DNA from: JBLZUR01 sp048565625
Lineage (GTDB): Bacteria > Pseudomonadota > Alphaproteobacteria > Sphingomonadales > Sphingomonadaceae
Length of the DNA: 64,000 nt
Assembly: GCF_048565625.1 (NCBI RefSeq)
Contig: NZ_JBLZUR010000002.1
Location: 2,790,001-2,854,000, forward strand
Direction: 5' to 3'
The first letter of the stretch is position 1. The number at the start of each line of letters is the position of its first letter. The notes beneath the pieces are model-generated. The model was given only the letters and a program-made list of their open reading frames with translations, did no database searches and was not told the DNA's origin. Position numbers and translations under genes: made by a program. Positions 1-7,611 of the stretch are shown one piece after another.

Positions 1-478
1 AGATGGCGACATAGGCGCTGTCGGTGATCTCCACGCCGATCGCGCTGATCTCGGACCCGAGCGGACCCATACAGAAGGGCACGACATACATCGTGCGCCC
101 CTTCATGCAGCCGTCGAACAGGCCGCCCAGCTTCTCCCGCATCTCGATCGGGTCGTACCAGTTGTTGGTGGGACCAGCGTCCTCCTCCGCGTCGGAGCAG
201 ATGAAGGTGCGGCTCTCGACCCGGGCGACATCGCGCGGATCGGAGCGGGCGTAGAAGGAGTTGGGTCGCAGTTCCGGATTGAGCGGGGTCAGCGTGCCGC
301 ATTCGACCAGCTTGGCGGTCAGCTGGGCATATTCCTCCTCCGAGCCGTCGCACCAGTAGATGGCGTCGGGCTTGGTCAGCGCAGCAATGCCGCCGACCCA
401 GTCGATTAGGCCCTGATGCCGTGTCGGCGCGGCGCCAATCTCCGGGTACGCGATCACCTCTGCTGCGTTGCTGCTCAT
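1..478 (-). CDS. pckG: Phosphoenolpyruvate carboxykinase (GTP), N-terminal part, cut by window edge
   Basis: The minus strand reads from an ATG at 476-478 to the left edge without a stop, giving 159 residues. The protein starts MSSNAAEVIAYPEIG and contains motifs typical of the GTP-dependent enzyme N-terminus, including AIYWCDGSEEEY and the ESRTFICS and MYVVPFCMGPLGS segments. The family converts oxaloacetate and GTP to phosphoenolpyruvate and CO2, the entry step of gluconeogenesis, in the cytosol. Full-length members have about 600 residues, so roughly three quarters lies outside the window. The catalytic P-loop is not visible here. The promoter should lie in the 304-base gap to the right. 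Confidence 0.9.
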   Translation of the reverse strand, partial: MSSNAAEVIAYPEIGAAPTRHQGLIDWVGGIAALTKPDAIYWCDGSEEEYAQLTAKLVECGTLTPLNPELRPNSFYARSDPRDVARVESRTFICSDAEEDAGPTNNWYDPIEMREKLGGLFDGCMKGRTMYVVPFCMGPLGSEISAIGVEITDSAYVAI

Positions 479-782
479 TCGATCCCTCTACGCTTGGATA
501 GCGGTACGAAGGATTCCCTCCCCCTCGGCCCGCCTGCAGGTAAAAATGCGAATCCTTCCTAGCCGGTCGCGCCCGAAAAAGGAACCTTGCAACACCGCAG
601 CATCCCGCGCTGCAGAAGCGGCCAGAACATCGACAACCCATGTTAAGCGTTGAACATGCCGCGGCAGCGGCCGCAATCACGCTGCGGCGCGATGATCCTG
701 TGCTGCGACACCGCGGGTCAGGATCTCCTCGGCCACGCGCGGGGTACGGGCGTTTCGGAATCCCCGCCCGCATGTTCAGGCA
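479..782. other. Intergenic gap between pckG and queA
   Basis: This gap lies upstream of pckG and downstream of queA, both on the minus strand. It should hold the pckG promoter and leader. Short open frames here are GC-rich with no ribosome binding site and no recognisable product. I see no RNA gene or repeat in it. Confidence 0.4.
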
Positions 783-1808
783 TCACGGGAGCAGCAGCGA
801 GCTGTCTCCGTAGGAGTAGAACCGATAGCCGTTCTCCACGGCATGGGCATAGACCGCCTGCATCCGCGCCAGCCCCATCAGCGCCGAGACCAGCATGAAG
901 AGGGTCGATTTCGGCAGGTGGAAGTTGGTCATCAGCCCATCGATCGCGCGGAAGCGGTAGCCGGGGGTGATGAAGATGGCGGTGTCGCCTTCGAACGGGC
1001 GGATGATGCCGTCCTCGCCTGTCGCGCTTTCTAGGAGGCGGAGGCTGGTGGTGCCGACGGCGATCAGGCGGCCGCCGCCCGCGCGCACCGCGTTGAGGCG
1101 GTCGGCGGTCGCGGCGTCGATCCGGCCCCATTCGGCGTGCATGCGGTGGTCGGCGGTGTCCTCCGCCTTGACCGGCAGGAAGGTGCCCGCACCGACATGG
1201 AGGGTTACCGTCTCGGTGGCGACGCCCGCATCCGCCAGCGCCGCCATCAACCCTGGCGTGAAGTGCAACGCGGCCGTGGGTGCCGCGACCGCTCCCTTCT
1301 CCCGCGCGAACATGGTCTGATAGTCTTCGAGGTCGCGGTCGTCCGTCGGGCGCTTGCCGGCGATATAGGGGGGCAGCGGCATGCGGCCGGCGCGTTCCAG
1401 CAGGACCTCGACCGGCTCGTCGCCCGCGAACGACAGGAGGACCGAGCCATCCTCGCCACGTTCCCGCGCCTCGGCCGAGACGCCCGCGCCGAAGTCGATG
1501 ACGTCGCCGATCCGCACCCTCTTGGCGTTGCGGACGAAGGCGCGCCAGGAGCGCAGCCCTTCCCGCTTGTGCAGTGTCGCGCCGATCCGGGCATTGCCGC
1601 GCGTCCCCTCCAGCTGAGCGGGGATGACGCGGGTATCGTTGAAGACCAGGCAGTCCCCGGCACGCAGCAGCGTCGGAAGGTCGCGGACGATCCGGTCGGA
1701 AAAGCCGCCGCCATCGGCCACCAGCATCCGCGCCGCATCGCGTGGAACGGCGGGCCTCAACGCGATCAGGTCGCTCGGCAGGTCGAAATCGAACAGGTCT
1801 ACGCGCAT
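783..1808 (-). CDS. queA: S-adenosylmethionine:tRNA ribosyltransferase-isomerase QueA
   Basis: The 341-residue protein starts MRVDLFDFDLPSDLIALRP, the family's characteristic beginning, and continues with DCLVFNDTRVIPAQLEG, PLPPYI and HVGAGTFLPVK. Length fits the family (about 340-360). The enzyme transfers and isomerises the ribosyl group of SAM onto 7-aminomethyl-7-deazaguanine in tRNA to give epoxyqueuosine, the penultimate step of queuosine synthesis, in the cytosol. A tRNA-Thr gene lies 18 bases upstream on the same strand, so queA may be read from the tRNA promoter or from one inside this short spacer. No other queuosine gene is in the window. Confidence 0.96.
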   Translation of the reverse strand: MRVDLFDFDLPSDLIALRPAVPRDAARMLVADGGGFSDRIVRDLPTLLRAGDCLVFNDTRVIPAQLEGTRGNARIGATLHKREGLRSWRAFVRNAKRVRIGDVIDFGAGVSAEARERGEDGSVLLSFAGDEPVEVLLERAGRMPLPPYIAGKRPTDDRDLEDYQTMFAREKGAVAAPTAALHFTPGLMAALADAGVATETVTLHVGAGTFLPVKAEDTADHRMHAEWGRIDAATADRLNAVRAGGGRLIAVGTTSLRLLESATGEDGIIRPFEGDTAIFITPGYRFRAIDGLMTNFHLPKSTLFMLVSALMGLARMQAVYAHAVENGYRFYSYGDSSLLLP

Positions 1809-1826
1809 GAGGGGCCGGGATGAGGG

Positions 1827-1902
1827 TGGTGCCGGGTGTCGGACTCGAACCGACGACCTACCGCTTACAAGGCGGTTGCTCTACCAGCTGAGCTAACCCG
1901 GC
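1827..1902 (-). tRNA. tRNA-Thr (anticodon UGU)
   Basis: The minus strand gives a full cloverleaf. The acceptor stem GCCGGGT pairs with ACCCGGC, then discriminator A and an encoded CCA. The anticodon stem ACCGC/GCGGT encloses loop CTTGTAA, and the T arm is GTCGG-TTCGAGT-CCGAC. The anticodon TGT reads ACA (Thr). Confidence 0.97.
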
Positions 1903-1946
1903 CAGGGTGCCGCCTCCATGCGTCAGGGAGGCGCGGAGGTCCAGCG

Positions 1947-2273
1947 TCAACGCTTGCGCTTCCTTGCCATTGCCTGCGCGTGGGCGCGTTCGACAGTTGC
2001 GAACACCCGCTCTGGATCCGGGCTGTCGTAGCGGACGAGGACGGCGGGCCAGCCTTCGTAATGGGGCGATTGCCAGAAGGTCGCGGGATCGGTCTCCTTG
2101 AGCAGATCGACCGTCTCACGGTCGATGTGGAGGCAGAAGGAACCGTCTTCCCGGCCGGGCGTGACGATGGCGTGTGCGTTCGCCTTGACTGCCGGCCCGC
2201 CATAATAGGTCGCCCGCTCCGCACCGGGGAGGGCGGCGGCGAAGGTCTCGATCGTTTTCCAAGTGAGGCTCAT
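1947..2273 (-). CDS. MmcQ/YjbR family protein
   Basis: The chosen start is the ATG at 2271-2273, which overlaps the rarA stop codon in an ATGA arrangement, giving 108 residues beginning MSLTWKTIETFAAALPG. The sequence has the YjbR-fold pattern: an N-terminal helix, ATYYGGPAVKANAHAI, then SFCLHIDRETVDLL, and the GWPAVLVRYDSPD segment near the C-terminus, ending in a basic tail (ARKRKR). These are small cyaY-like folds often called DNA-binding, with no settled biochemical role. The overlap implies translational coupling to rarA. An upstream in-frame extension to 2312 exists but lies within rarA and lacks family similarity. Confidence 0.8.
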   Translation of the reverse strand: MSLTWKTIETFAAALPGAERATYYGGPAVKANAHAIVTPGREDGSFCLHIDRETVDLLKETDPATFWQSPHYEGWPAVLVRYDSPDPERVFATVERAHAQAMARKRKR

Positions 2274-3583
2274 TCGCCCTCCCCGCGCCGCTCCGCGCGG
2301 AGGCGGTCCCAAAAAGCGATCCGCTCGGCGAGCTTCGCCTCGAAGCCGCGCGGGCTGGGCGCGTAGTAGGTCTGGGCGGCCATCTCCTCCGGCCAGTAAT
2401 CCTCGCCAGAAAAGGCGTCGTCGCGGTCGTGGTCGTAGGCATAGCCCTTGCCGTAGCCGATGTCCTTCATCAGCCGGGTGGGCGCGTTCAGGATCGACTT
2501 GGGCGGCATCAGCGATCCGGTTTCCTTTGCCGAGCGGAAGGCCGCTTTCTGCGCGACATAGGCGGCGTTCGATTTGGGCGCGGTGGCGAGGTAGAGGCAG
2601 GCTTGGACGATCGCCAGTTCCCCCTCGGGCGAGCCCAGGAATTCATAGGCGTCCTTGGCTGCGAGGCACTGGACCAGCGCCTGCGGGTCGGCGAGGCCGA
2701 TATCCTCGGACGCGAAGCGGGTCAGGCGGCGGAGGACGTAGAGCGGCTCCTCCCCGGCGGTCAGCATCCGCGCCATGTAGTAGAGGGCGGCCTGCGGGTC
2801 CGATCCGCGCAGCGACTTATGCAGCGCGGAGATGAGGTTGTAGTGTCCCTCCCGATCCTTGTCGTAGACCGCGACCCGCTGCTGCAGGAAAGCGGCGAGG
2901 CCGGCCGGGTCGAGCGGCTCCTCCAGCCCCACCGAGAACAGGGTCTCCGCCTGGTTGAGGAGGAAGCGCCCGTCGCCATCGGCGCTGGCGATCAACGCCT
3001 CGCGCGCCTCTGACGTCAAGGGGAGCGGGCGTGCCTCCTCCACCTCGGCCCGGTCGAGCAGCTGGCCGAGCGCGGCGCTGTCGAGGCGGTTGAGGATGAG
3101 GACCTGCGCGCGGCTGAGCAGCGCGGCGTTGAGTTCGAAGCTCGGGTTCTCGGTCGTGGCGCCGACCAGGGTGACGGTGCCGTCCTCGACAAAGGGCAGG
3201 AAACCGTCCTGCTGCGCGCGGTTGAAGCGGTGGATCTCGTCCACGAACAGGAGGGTGCGCTGGCCCATGCGGGCGTGTTCGCGCGCCTCGGCGAAGACCT
3301 TCTTGAGGTCGGCGACACCCGAGAAGACGGCCGAGATGGCGGCGAAGCGCAGGCCGACCGCGTCGGCGAGCAGGCGGGCGATGGTGGTCTTGCCGGTGCC
3401 GGGCGGACCCCAGAGGATCATCGAGGAGAGCCGCCCGGCGGCGACCATCCGGCCGATCGCGCCCTCCGGCCCGGTGAGGTGGCCCTGCCCGACGACCTCA
3501 TCGAGAGCACGGGGGCGGAGGCGGTCGGCGAGCGGGCCGACCGGAGCCGAATCACTGTCCGGTGAGGCGAAAAGGTCGGTCAT
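2270..3583 (-). CDS. rarA: Replication-associated recombination protein RarA (MgsA), AAA+ ATPase
   Basis: From the ATG at 3581-3583 (MTDLFASPDSD) the protein has 437 residues. It shows LADRLRPRALDEVVGQ, a Walker A GPPGTGKTT at about residues 59-67, Walker B LLFVDEIHRF near residue 112-118, sensor 1 GATTENPSFE, and the C-terminal MgsA/RarA region with GSDPQAALYYMARML, SEDIGLADP and GYGKGYAYDHD. RarA acts at stalled replication forks, interacting with SSB and the clamp-loader machinery. The open frame continues 34 codons upstream, but that stretch (TTG or ATG starts, cysteine/arginine-rich) does not look like RarA. It overlaps the YjbR-type gene downstream by 4 bases. Confidence 0.95.
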   Translation of the reverse strand: MTDLFASPDSDSAPVGPLADRLRPRALDEVVGQGHLTGPEGAIGRMVAAGRLSSMILWGPPGTGKTTIARLLADAVGLRFAAISAVFSGVADLKKVFAEAREHARMGQRTLLFVDEIHRFNRAQQDGFLPFVEDGTVTLVGATTENPSFELNAALLSRAQVLILNRLDSAALGQLLDRAEVEEARPLPLTSEAREALIASADGDGRFLLNQAETLFSVGLEEPLDPAGLAAFLQQRVAVYDKDREGHYNLISALHKSLRGSDPQAALYYMARMLTAGEEPLYVLRRLTRFASEDIGLADPQALVQCLAAKDAYEFLGSPEGELAIVQACLYLATAPKSNAAYVAQKAAFRSAKETGSLMPPKSILNAPTRLMKDIGYGKGYAYDHDRDDAFSGEDYWPEEMAAQTYYAPSPRGFEAKLAERIAFWDRLRAERRGEGE

Positions 3584-3781
3584 GCTGATTCGGATATAAG
3601 CGCGGGGCGGCGGGATGCATCGGAGCCGAGCGCGGGCAAAGGTAACGACTTTCCCCATACGTGTCGGCAAGAAAACGATCGCCAAGAGGCGTTCTGATCG
3701 ATTCTGCCACTGATGCGACCGTCTCGCTGGGCACGTCTTCCCCGATCATCCTCGTTCCCCTCCGCCCTCCTCCCGCAAATT

Positions 3782-3827
3782 TTCCAACTTTGGAAGCATT
3801 GAAGTTCGAGCATTACAAGATATATCT
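3782..3827. promoter_or_regulatory. Control region upstream of the PadR gene with two short dyads
   Basis: Two inverted repeats precede the PadR start at 3860: TTCCAA-CT-TTGGAA (3782-3795) and the perfect 10-base palindrome AGATATATCT (3818-3827). The region is AT-rich compared with its surroundings. PadR/NfeR proteins commonly bind their own promoter, so either dyad could be the operator. This is inference; the first dyad also resembles the ends of a repeat found at 25282 and 32645. Confidence 0.35.
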
Positions 3828-3859
3828 CTGACATGTTTAGACATAGGAGCGATTCGAGC

Positions 3860-4462
3860 ATGTTTTCCCCTCACCACCATCACCATCATCGAGGTCACGG
3901 CCGTCATGGCCATGGCGAGCGCGGCCAGCATTTCGGTCCACGCGACTTCGGCGGCGGCTTTGGCCGGCGTTTCGGCGGCGACGAGGAGCGCGGCGGGCGC
4001 CGCCGGCGTGTCTTCGACGGCGGCCAGCTGAAGCTGGTCGTACTCAAGCTGATCGGCGACACGCCGCGCCACGGCTATGACGTGATCCGCGCCATCGAGG
4101 AACTGAGCGGCGGCGCCTATGCCCCCAGCCCCGGCGTCATCTACCCGACGCTCACCCTTTTGGAGGACATGGGCCATATCGCCGAGACCGAGGCCGAAGG
4201 ATCGCGCCGCGCCTTCGCGATCACGCCGGAGGGCACCGCGCATCTCGACGAGCGCCGGGCCGAAGTCGACGCCCTGATCGCGCGGCTGGGCGAGATCGCA
4301 GCGGTGCGGGAGCGGACCGACGGCGCGGTGATCCGCCGCGCCATGGGCAATCTCAAGTCAGTGCTGATGCACCGCCTGAACGCCGGCGATGTCACAAAGG
4401 ACACGCTGCACGACGTCGCCGCGATCATCGACGATGCGGCGCAGCGCATCGAGCGGCTGTGA
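3860..4462 (+). CDS. PadR-family metal-responsive repressor, NfeR/YqjI-like, with His-rich N-terminus
   Basis: The ATG at 3860 follows AGGAG by about 10 bases and gives 200 residues; an upstream ATG at 3833 has no ribosome binding site. Residues 1-25 are strikingly histidine-rich (six consecutive His, then GHGRHGHGERGQH). A glycine/arginine-rich linker follows, then the PadR winged helix with GQLKLVVLKLIG, HGYDVIRAIEEL and PSPGVIYPTLTLLEDMGHI, and a helical C-terminus. E. coli YqjI (NfeR), which senses nickel and represses the ferric reductase gene yqjH, has the same order and nearly the same signature motifs. I infer a nickel- or iron-linked repressor. A DUF2218 gene overlaps its stop, so the two are probably one operon. 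Confidence 0.82.
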   Translation: MFSPHHHHHHRGHGRHGHGERGQHFGPRDFGGGFGRRFGGDEERGGRRRRVFDGGQLKLVVLKLIGDTPRHGYDVIRAIEELSGGAYAPSPGVIYPTLTLLEDMGHIAETEAEGSRRAFAITPEGTAHLDERRAEVDALIARLGEIAAVRERTDGAVIRRAMGNLKSVLMHRLNAGDVTKDTLHDVAAIIDDAAQRIERL

Positions 4463-4782
4463 GCGGGTTCACCACCACGGTCGCCGTGCCGACCGCCAAT
4501 GCCAGCCGCCATCTCCAGCAGCTCTGCAAGCACTGGAGCCATAATCTGGAGGTGAGTTTCACACCCGAGACCGGCACCGTCCGCTTCCCCAAGGACGCGC
4601 GCGGGGCCGAGTGGCCGGGCGATGCGGTGGCGACCTTCGCCGCGCATGCCGACCATCTCGATATCCTCGTTGAAGCGAGTGCCGGGGGGCAGCGGGAGGC
4701 ACTGAAGGGAGCCATCGCCAGCCATCTCGACCGCTTCGCCTTTCGCGAGGCGCCGCTCGCCTTCGATTGGCGCGACGGCTGA
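4459..4782 (+). CDS. DUF2218 domain-containing protein
   Basis: A GTG start overlaps the PadR stop (GTGA) and gives 107 residues. The sequence (TTTVAVPTANASRHLQQLCKHW, FPKDARGAEW, LDILVEASAG, HLDRFAFRE) fits DUF2218, a small alpha/beta domain found alone or fused to siderophore-interacting (ViuB/YqjH-type) ferric reductases. The overlap with an NfeR-like regulator suggests a role in iron or nickel homeostasis; no reductase gene follows here, so the function is open. GTG is accepted because of the coupling and because the family N-terminus begins at this point. Confidence 0.75.
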   Translation: MSGFTTTVAVPTANASRHLQQLCKHWSHNLEVSFTPETGTVRFPKDARGAEWPGDAVATFAAHADHLDILVEASAGGQREALKGAIASHLDRFAFREAPLAFDWRDG

Positions 4783-4866
4783 CCAACGGGACGAGCGGTT
4801 GGCGGCGCGGGGCAGGCGGCCCTGTTACGGGGCGATAATCCCGAACCGGCAAGTTATCGTTCCGCG

Positions 4867-4965
4867 ATGGACAGCAGCTCACCCCTGCGCGCCCGTATTG
4901 GGTGCATCACCCTTGTGCTGATCGTGCTGATCGCCGCCGTCGGCGCGGGCTATGCGCCGGGCTGA
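4867..4965 (+). CDS. Possible 32-aa membrane peptide
   Basis: The frame starts at an ATG at 4867 and encodes a short polar head followed by about 20 hydrophobic residues (ITLVLIVLIAAVGAGY), so it would be a single transmembrane segment. I see no ribosome binding site. It lies in a 465-base stretch between the DUF2218 and TlpA-like genes. It is listed as a candidate only. Confidence 0.25.
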   Translation: MDSSSPLRARIGCITLVLIVLIAAVGAGYAPG

Positions 4966-5052
4966 CCGGGCTTGTTACGCCGATCTGTCACACGGAGTTC
5001 ACGGTCCGGCAAGCATTCCGTGACATCACTGACGCCAGGACAAGGGGGCACC

Positions 5053-5115
5053 ATGTCGCGTAATCCGTTCTTCGCCATTCTGGGCGCGATCTTCACCATC
5101 TGCGCGCGGGTTTGA
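5053..5115 (+). CDS. Possible 20-aa hydrophobic peptide
   Basis: An AAGGGGG sequence sits about 5 bases before an ATG at 5053; the frame encodes MSRNPFFAILGAIFTICARV and stops. The good ribosome binding site is the only argument for it. No family is recognised. Confidence 0.25.
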   Translation: MSRNPFFAILGAIFTICARV

Positions 5116-5132
5116 TCCCACGAATACATTCA

Positions 5133-5211
5133 CGTCATGCCAGCGAAGGCTGGCATCGCGTTGAACGAAGCGCCTCCCGTCTCGGCGATCTCAGCCTTCG
5201 CTGGGATGACG
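5133..5211. repeat. Inverted intergenic repeat, GCCAGCGAAGGCTGGC type
   Basis: The left arm CGTCATGCCAGCGAAGGCTGGCATCGCG (itself containing a hairpin) is answered by GATCTCAGCCTTCGCTGGGATGACG about 25 bases later. This matches the style of dispersed palindromic repeats in sphingomonads. It lies downstream of both the PadR operon and the tlpA-like gene and may act as a bidirectional transcription stop. Confidence 0.6.
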
Positions 5212-5247
5212 ACAAAAGATGGGCTGGGATGACCAGACAAAAGAGGT

Positions 5248-5817
5248 TTACGCCCCCTCCTCTACCAGAGCCTTGGCTTCCGCGCCGGCCCAGTCGAACT
5301 TGCCAACCACGCGCCAGATCTCCTTGCCCTTGGCGTCGTACATGATCGTCACCGGCAGGGTCTCCGCCTTCAGCGCCTCCATCAGCACGTTCTGCTTGTC
5401 GAGATAGGGCCTGAGCGCCTTGAACTTGTGTTCGGCGAAGAACGGATCGACCTCCTTCTTGCCGGCCATGTCCTGGCTGACGGCGATCAGCTCGAACCGC
5501 CCGCCGGCGCCCGCCGCGATGGCGTCGAGCTGCGGCATCTCCACCACGCAGGGTGCGCACCAGGTAGCCCAGAGGTTCACGATCAGCGGCTTGCCGCGAA
5601 AGCTGGCGAGGGTCGCGGGACCGCCGTCCGGGCCGGTGAAGGGGACGGCAGGTGCCTCCTCGCCCTTGTGGGTGCGATCGACCTTGGCGGCGGGGCCGGC
5701 GGAGGCCTCGGCTTTGGGTTGCGGCTGGGGCGCGTTGTTCCTATCGCAGCCGGCGATACCGAAGGCGAGCGCGAGAGCGAAGACGGGGGCGATGGCGGAA
5801 GCGAATACAGGCCGCAA
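5248..5817 (-). CDS. TlpA-family thiol:disulfide oxidoreductase lipoprotein
   Basis: The frame encodes a hydrophobic leader ending in the lipobox GIAGC, a proline/alanine-rich linker, and a thioredoxin fold with VNLWATWCAPCVVEMPQL (CAPC active site), FELIAVSQD and the cis-proline region ETLPVTIMYD. TlpA/ResA-like proteins reduce disulfides in the periplasm, for example in cytochrome maturation. No ATG or GTG is available at the N-terminus. I chose the TTG at 5815-5817 because GGAG lies 6 bases upstream, giving 189 residues; a second TTG at 5829 has no such site. The start sits only 16 bases from the divergent argH ATG. Confidence 0.85.
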   Translation of the reverse strand: MRPVFASAIAPVFALALAFGIAGCDRNNAPQPQPKAEASAGPAAKVDRTHKGEEAPAVPFTGPDGGPATLASFRGKPLIVNLWATWCAPCVVEMPQLDAIAAGAGGRFELIAVSQDMAGKKEVDPFFAEHKFKALRPYLDKQNVLMEALKAETLPVTIMYDAKGKEIWRVVGKFDWAGAEAKALVEEGA

Positions 5818-5833
5818 GACAGGCTCCAATTCG

Positions 5834-7201
5834 ATGTGGGGCGGGCGCTTCGCCGAAGGGCCGGCCGCGATCATGCGCGAGATAAACGCCTCGCTGCCGT
5901 TCGACAAACGGCTTTGGCGGCAGGACATCGCCGGATCGAAGGCGCATGTCGCGATGCTGGCCAAGCAGGGCATCGTTACCCAGGCGGATGCGGGCGCGAT
6001 CACGGGCGGGCTCGATGCGATCGCGGCGGAATATGAGGGGGGCGACCTGCCGGGCGACCTCGCGCTCGAAGACATCCACATGGCGACCGAGAGCCGGCTG
6101 GCCGAGCGGATCGGCACGGCGGCGGGGCGGCTGCACACCGCGCGCTCGCGCAACGATCAGGTCGCGACCGACTTCCGCCTGTGGGTGCGCGATGCGATCG
6201 ACGCGGTGGATGCCGGGCTGCTTGCGTTCCAGCGCGCGCTGGTGGCGCGGGCGGAGGAGCATGTCGCCTCCGTCATGCCCGGCTTCACACATCTGCAGGT
6301 GGCGCAGCCGGTGACCCTCGGCCACCATCTGATGGCGTATTACGAAATGATCCGGCGCGACCGCAGCCGCTTCGCCGATGCGCGGGCGCGGCTGAACGAG
6401 TGCCCCTTGGGCGCGGCGGCTCTGGCGGGCACGGGGTTCCCGATCGACCGGCAGGCGACGGCGGAGGCGCTCGGCTTCGCCAAGCCCACCGACAATTCGC
6501 TGGATAGCGTCAGTGACCGGGATTTCGCGCTCGATTACCTGATGGCCGCCACGCAATGCGCGATCCACCTGTCGCGGCTGGCCGAAGAGTTCGTGATCTG
6601 GGCGAGCCAGCCTTACGGCTTCGTCAAGCTGCCCGACGCCTATTCGACCGGCAGCTCGATCATGCCGCAGAAGCGCAACCCCGACGCGGCGGAGCTGGTG
6701 CGCGGCCATGCCGGGCGGATTGCCGGGTGCATGACGGCGCTGACCATCACCATGAAGGGCCTGCCGCTCGCCTATTCAAAGGACATGCAGGACGACAAGC
6801 CGCCGGTATTCGAGGCGCACGACCTGCTGGCCCTTTCGATCGCGGCGATGACGGGGATGGTGGAGACGACCGCGTTCCAGCCGGAGCGGATGCGCCGCGC
6901 GGCGGAGGCGGGCTATTCGACCGCGACCGACCTTGCCGACTGGCTGGTGCGGGTGGCCGACATCCCGTTCCGCGAGGCGCATCACATCACCGGTGCGGCG
7001 GTGAAGCGGGCGGAGAGCGACGGCGTCGCGCTCGACCAGCTGCCGATCGCGGTGCTGAAGGCGATCGACGCGCGGATCGATGATCGGGTCTATGCGCCCC
7101 TGTCGGTCGACGCCTCTGTCGCGGCGCGCAAGAGCCATGGCGGGACCGCCCCGTCGGAGGTGGCGAAGCGCATTGCCGAAGCCAAGGAGTCGCTGGCATG
7201 A
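5834..7201 (+). CDS. argH: Argininosuccinate lyase
   Basis: The ATG at 5834 begins MWGGRFAEGPA, the conserved ArgH start, and gives 455 residues, the usual length. Visible motifs are HTARSRNDQVATDFRL, HLQVAQPVTLGHHL, NECPLGAAALAGTGFPIDR and the fumarase/aspartase signature TGSSIMPQKRNPD around residues 272-284. The enzyme cleaves argininosuccinate to arginine and fumarate, the last step of arginine synthesis. The lipoprotein gene downstream overlaps its stop by 4 bases and lysA follows, so these may be co-transcribed. The promoter must lie inside or beyond the divergent tlpA-like gene. Confidence 0.97.
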   Translation: MWGGRFAEGPAAIMREINASLPFDKRLWRQDIAGSKAHVAMLAKQGIVTQADAGAITGGLDAIAAEYEGGDLPGDLALEDIHMATESRLAERIGTAAGRLHTARSRNDQVATDFRLWVRDAIDAVDAGLLAFQRALVARAEEHVASVMPGFTHLQVAQPVTLGHHLMAYYEMIRRDRSRFADARARLNECPLGAAALAGTGFPIDRQATAEALGFAKPTDNSLDSVSDRDFALDYLMAATQCAIHLSRLAEEFVIWASQPYGFVKLPDAYSTGSSIMPQKRNPDAAELVRGHAGRIAGCMTALTITMKGLPLAYSKDMQDDKPPVFEAHDLLALSIAAMTGMVETTAFQPERMRRAAEAGYSTATDLADWLVRVADIPFREAHHITGAAVKRAESDGVALDQLPIAVLKAIDARIDDRVYAPLSVDASVAARKSHGGTAPSEVAKRIAEAKESLA

Positions 7202-7437
7202 AGCGTGTGTCGATCATCCTGTTCGCCGCACTGGCGCTCGCCGCCTGCGGCAAGCGGCAGGGGCTGGAGCCGGCAGCGGGCAAGACCCTGCCCGTCGCGG
7301 CGCGGGGCCTTTCCCAGCCGGCCCAGCCCGATCAGCTGATGCGCTTCAACAGCCAGGCGCGCCCGAACCGCATCGACGACCCCAACACCAATAGCGAACG
7401 CCGCGACGATCCCTTCGACCTGCCCCCGCCGGGGTGA
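7198..7437 (+). CDS. Small lipoprotein, LptM-like position and motif
   Basis: The gene overlaps argH (ATGA) and has AAGGAG upstream. The 79-residue product starts MKRVSIILFAALALAACGKR: a lipoprotein signal peptide with lipobox LAAC, so the mature protein would be lipidated at Cys17. The residues after the cysteine (CGKRQGLEPAAGKTLP) resemble the CG-x-G-x-L-x-x-P conserved in LptM (YifL), the small lipoprotein that helps LptD mature. The remainder is hydrophilic and probably disordered, ending FDLPPPG. LptM genes often sit beside lysine or diaminopimelate genes, as here. The LptM assignment is inference; the lipoprotein call is firm. Confidence 0.75.
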   Translation: MKRVSIILFAALALAACGKRQGLEPAAGKTLPVAARGLSQPAQPDQLMRFNSQARPNRIDDPNTNSERRDDPFDLPPPG

Positions 7438-7448
7438 GTTAGCAGTTC

Positions 7449-7580
7449 ATCCTCCCCCGGAGGGGGAGGGGGACCGCCGCAGGCGGTGGAGGGGTAGGTG
7501 CCGCAGTAACAGGCCGTGGTATTCGCGGCACCTACCCCTCCACCAGCTTCGCTGGTCCCCCTCCCCTTCCAGGGGAGGAT
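7449..7580. repeat. Long inverted repeat, family A (CCTCCCC/GGTGGAGGGGTAGG)
   Basis: The two arms begin and end with ATCCTCCCC/GGGGAGGAT and carry inner GGTGGAGGGGTAGGTGCCGC versus GCGGCACCTACCCCTCCACC. A half copy lies at 25151-25207. It fills most of the gap between the lipoprotein gene and lysA and would form a large hairpin in RNA. Confidence 0.75.
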
Positions 7581-7611
7581 CTTTCCTAAGCACCTTCCCA
7601 GACGAGACCCG

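Noticed and set aside
488..676. 62-codon minus-strand frame upstream of pckG
   Set aside because: It has no ribosome binding site and arginine/alanine-rich content, and it lies where the pckG promoter should be.
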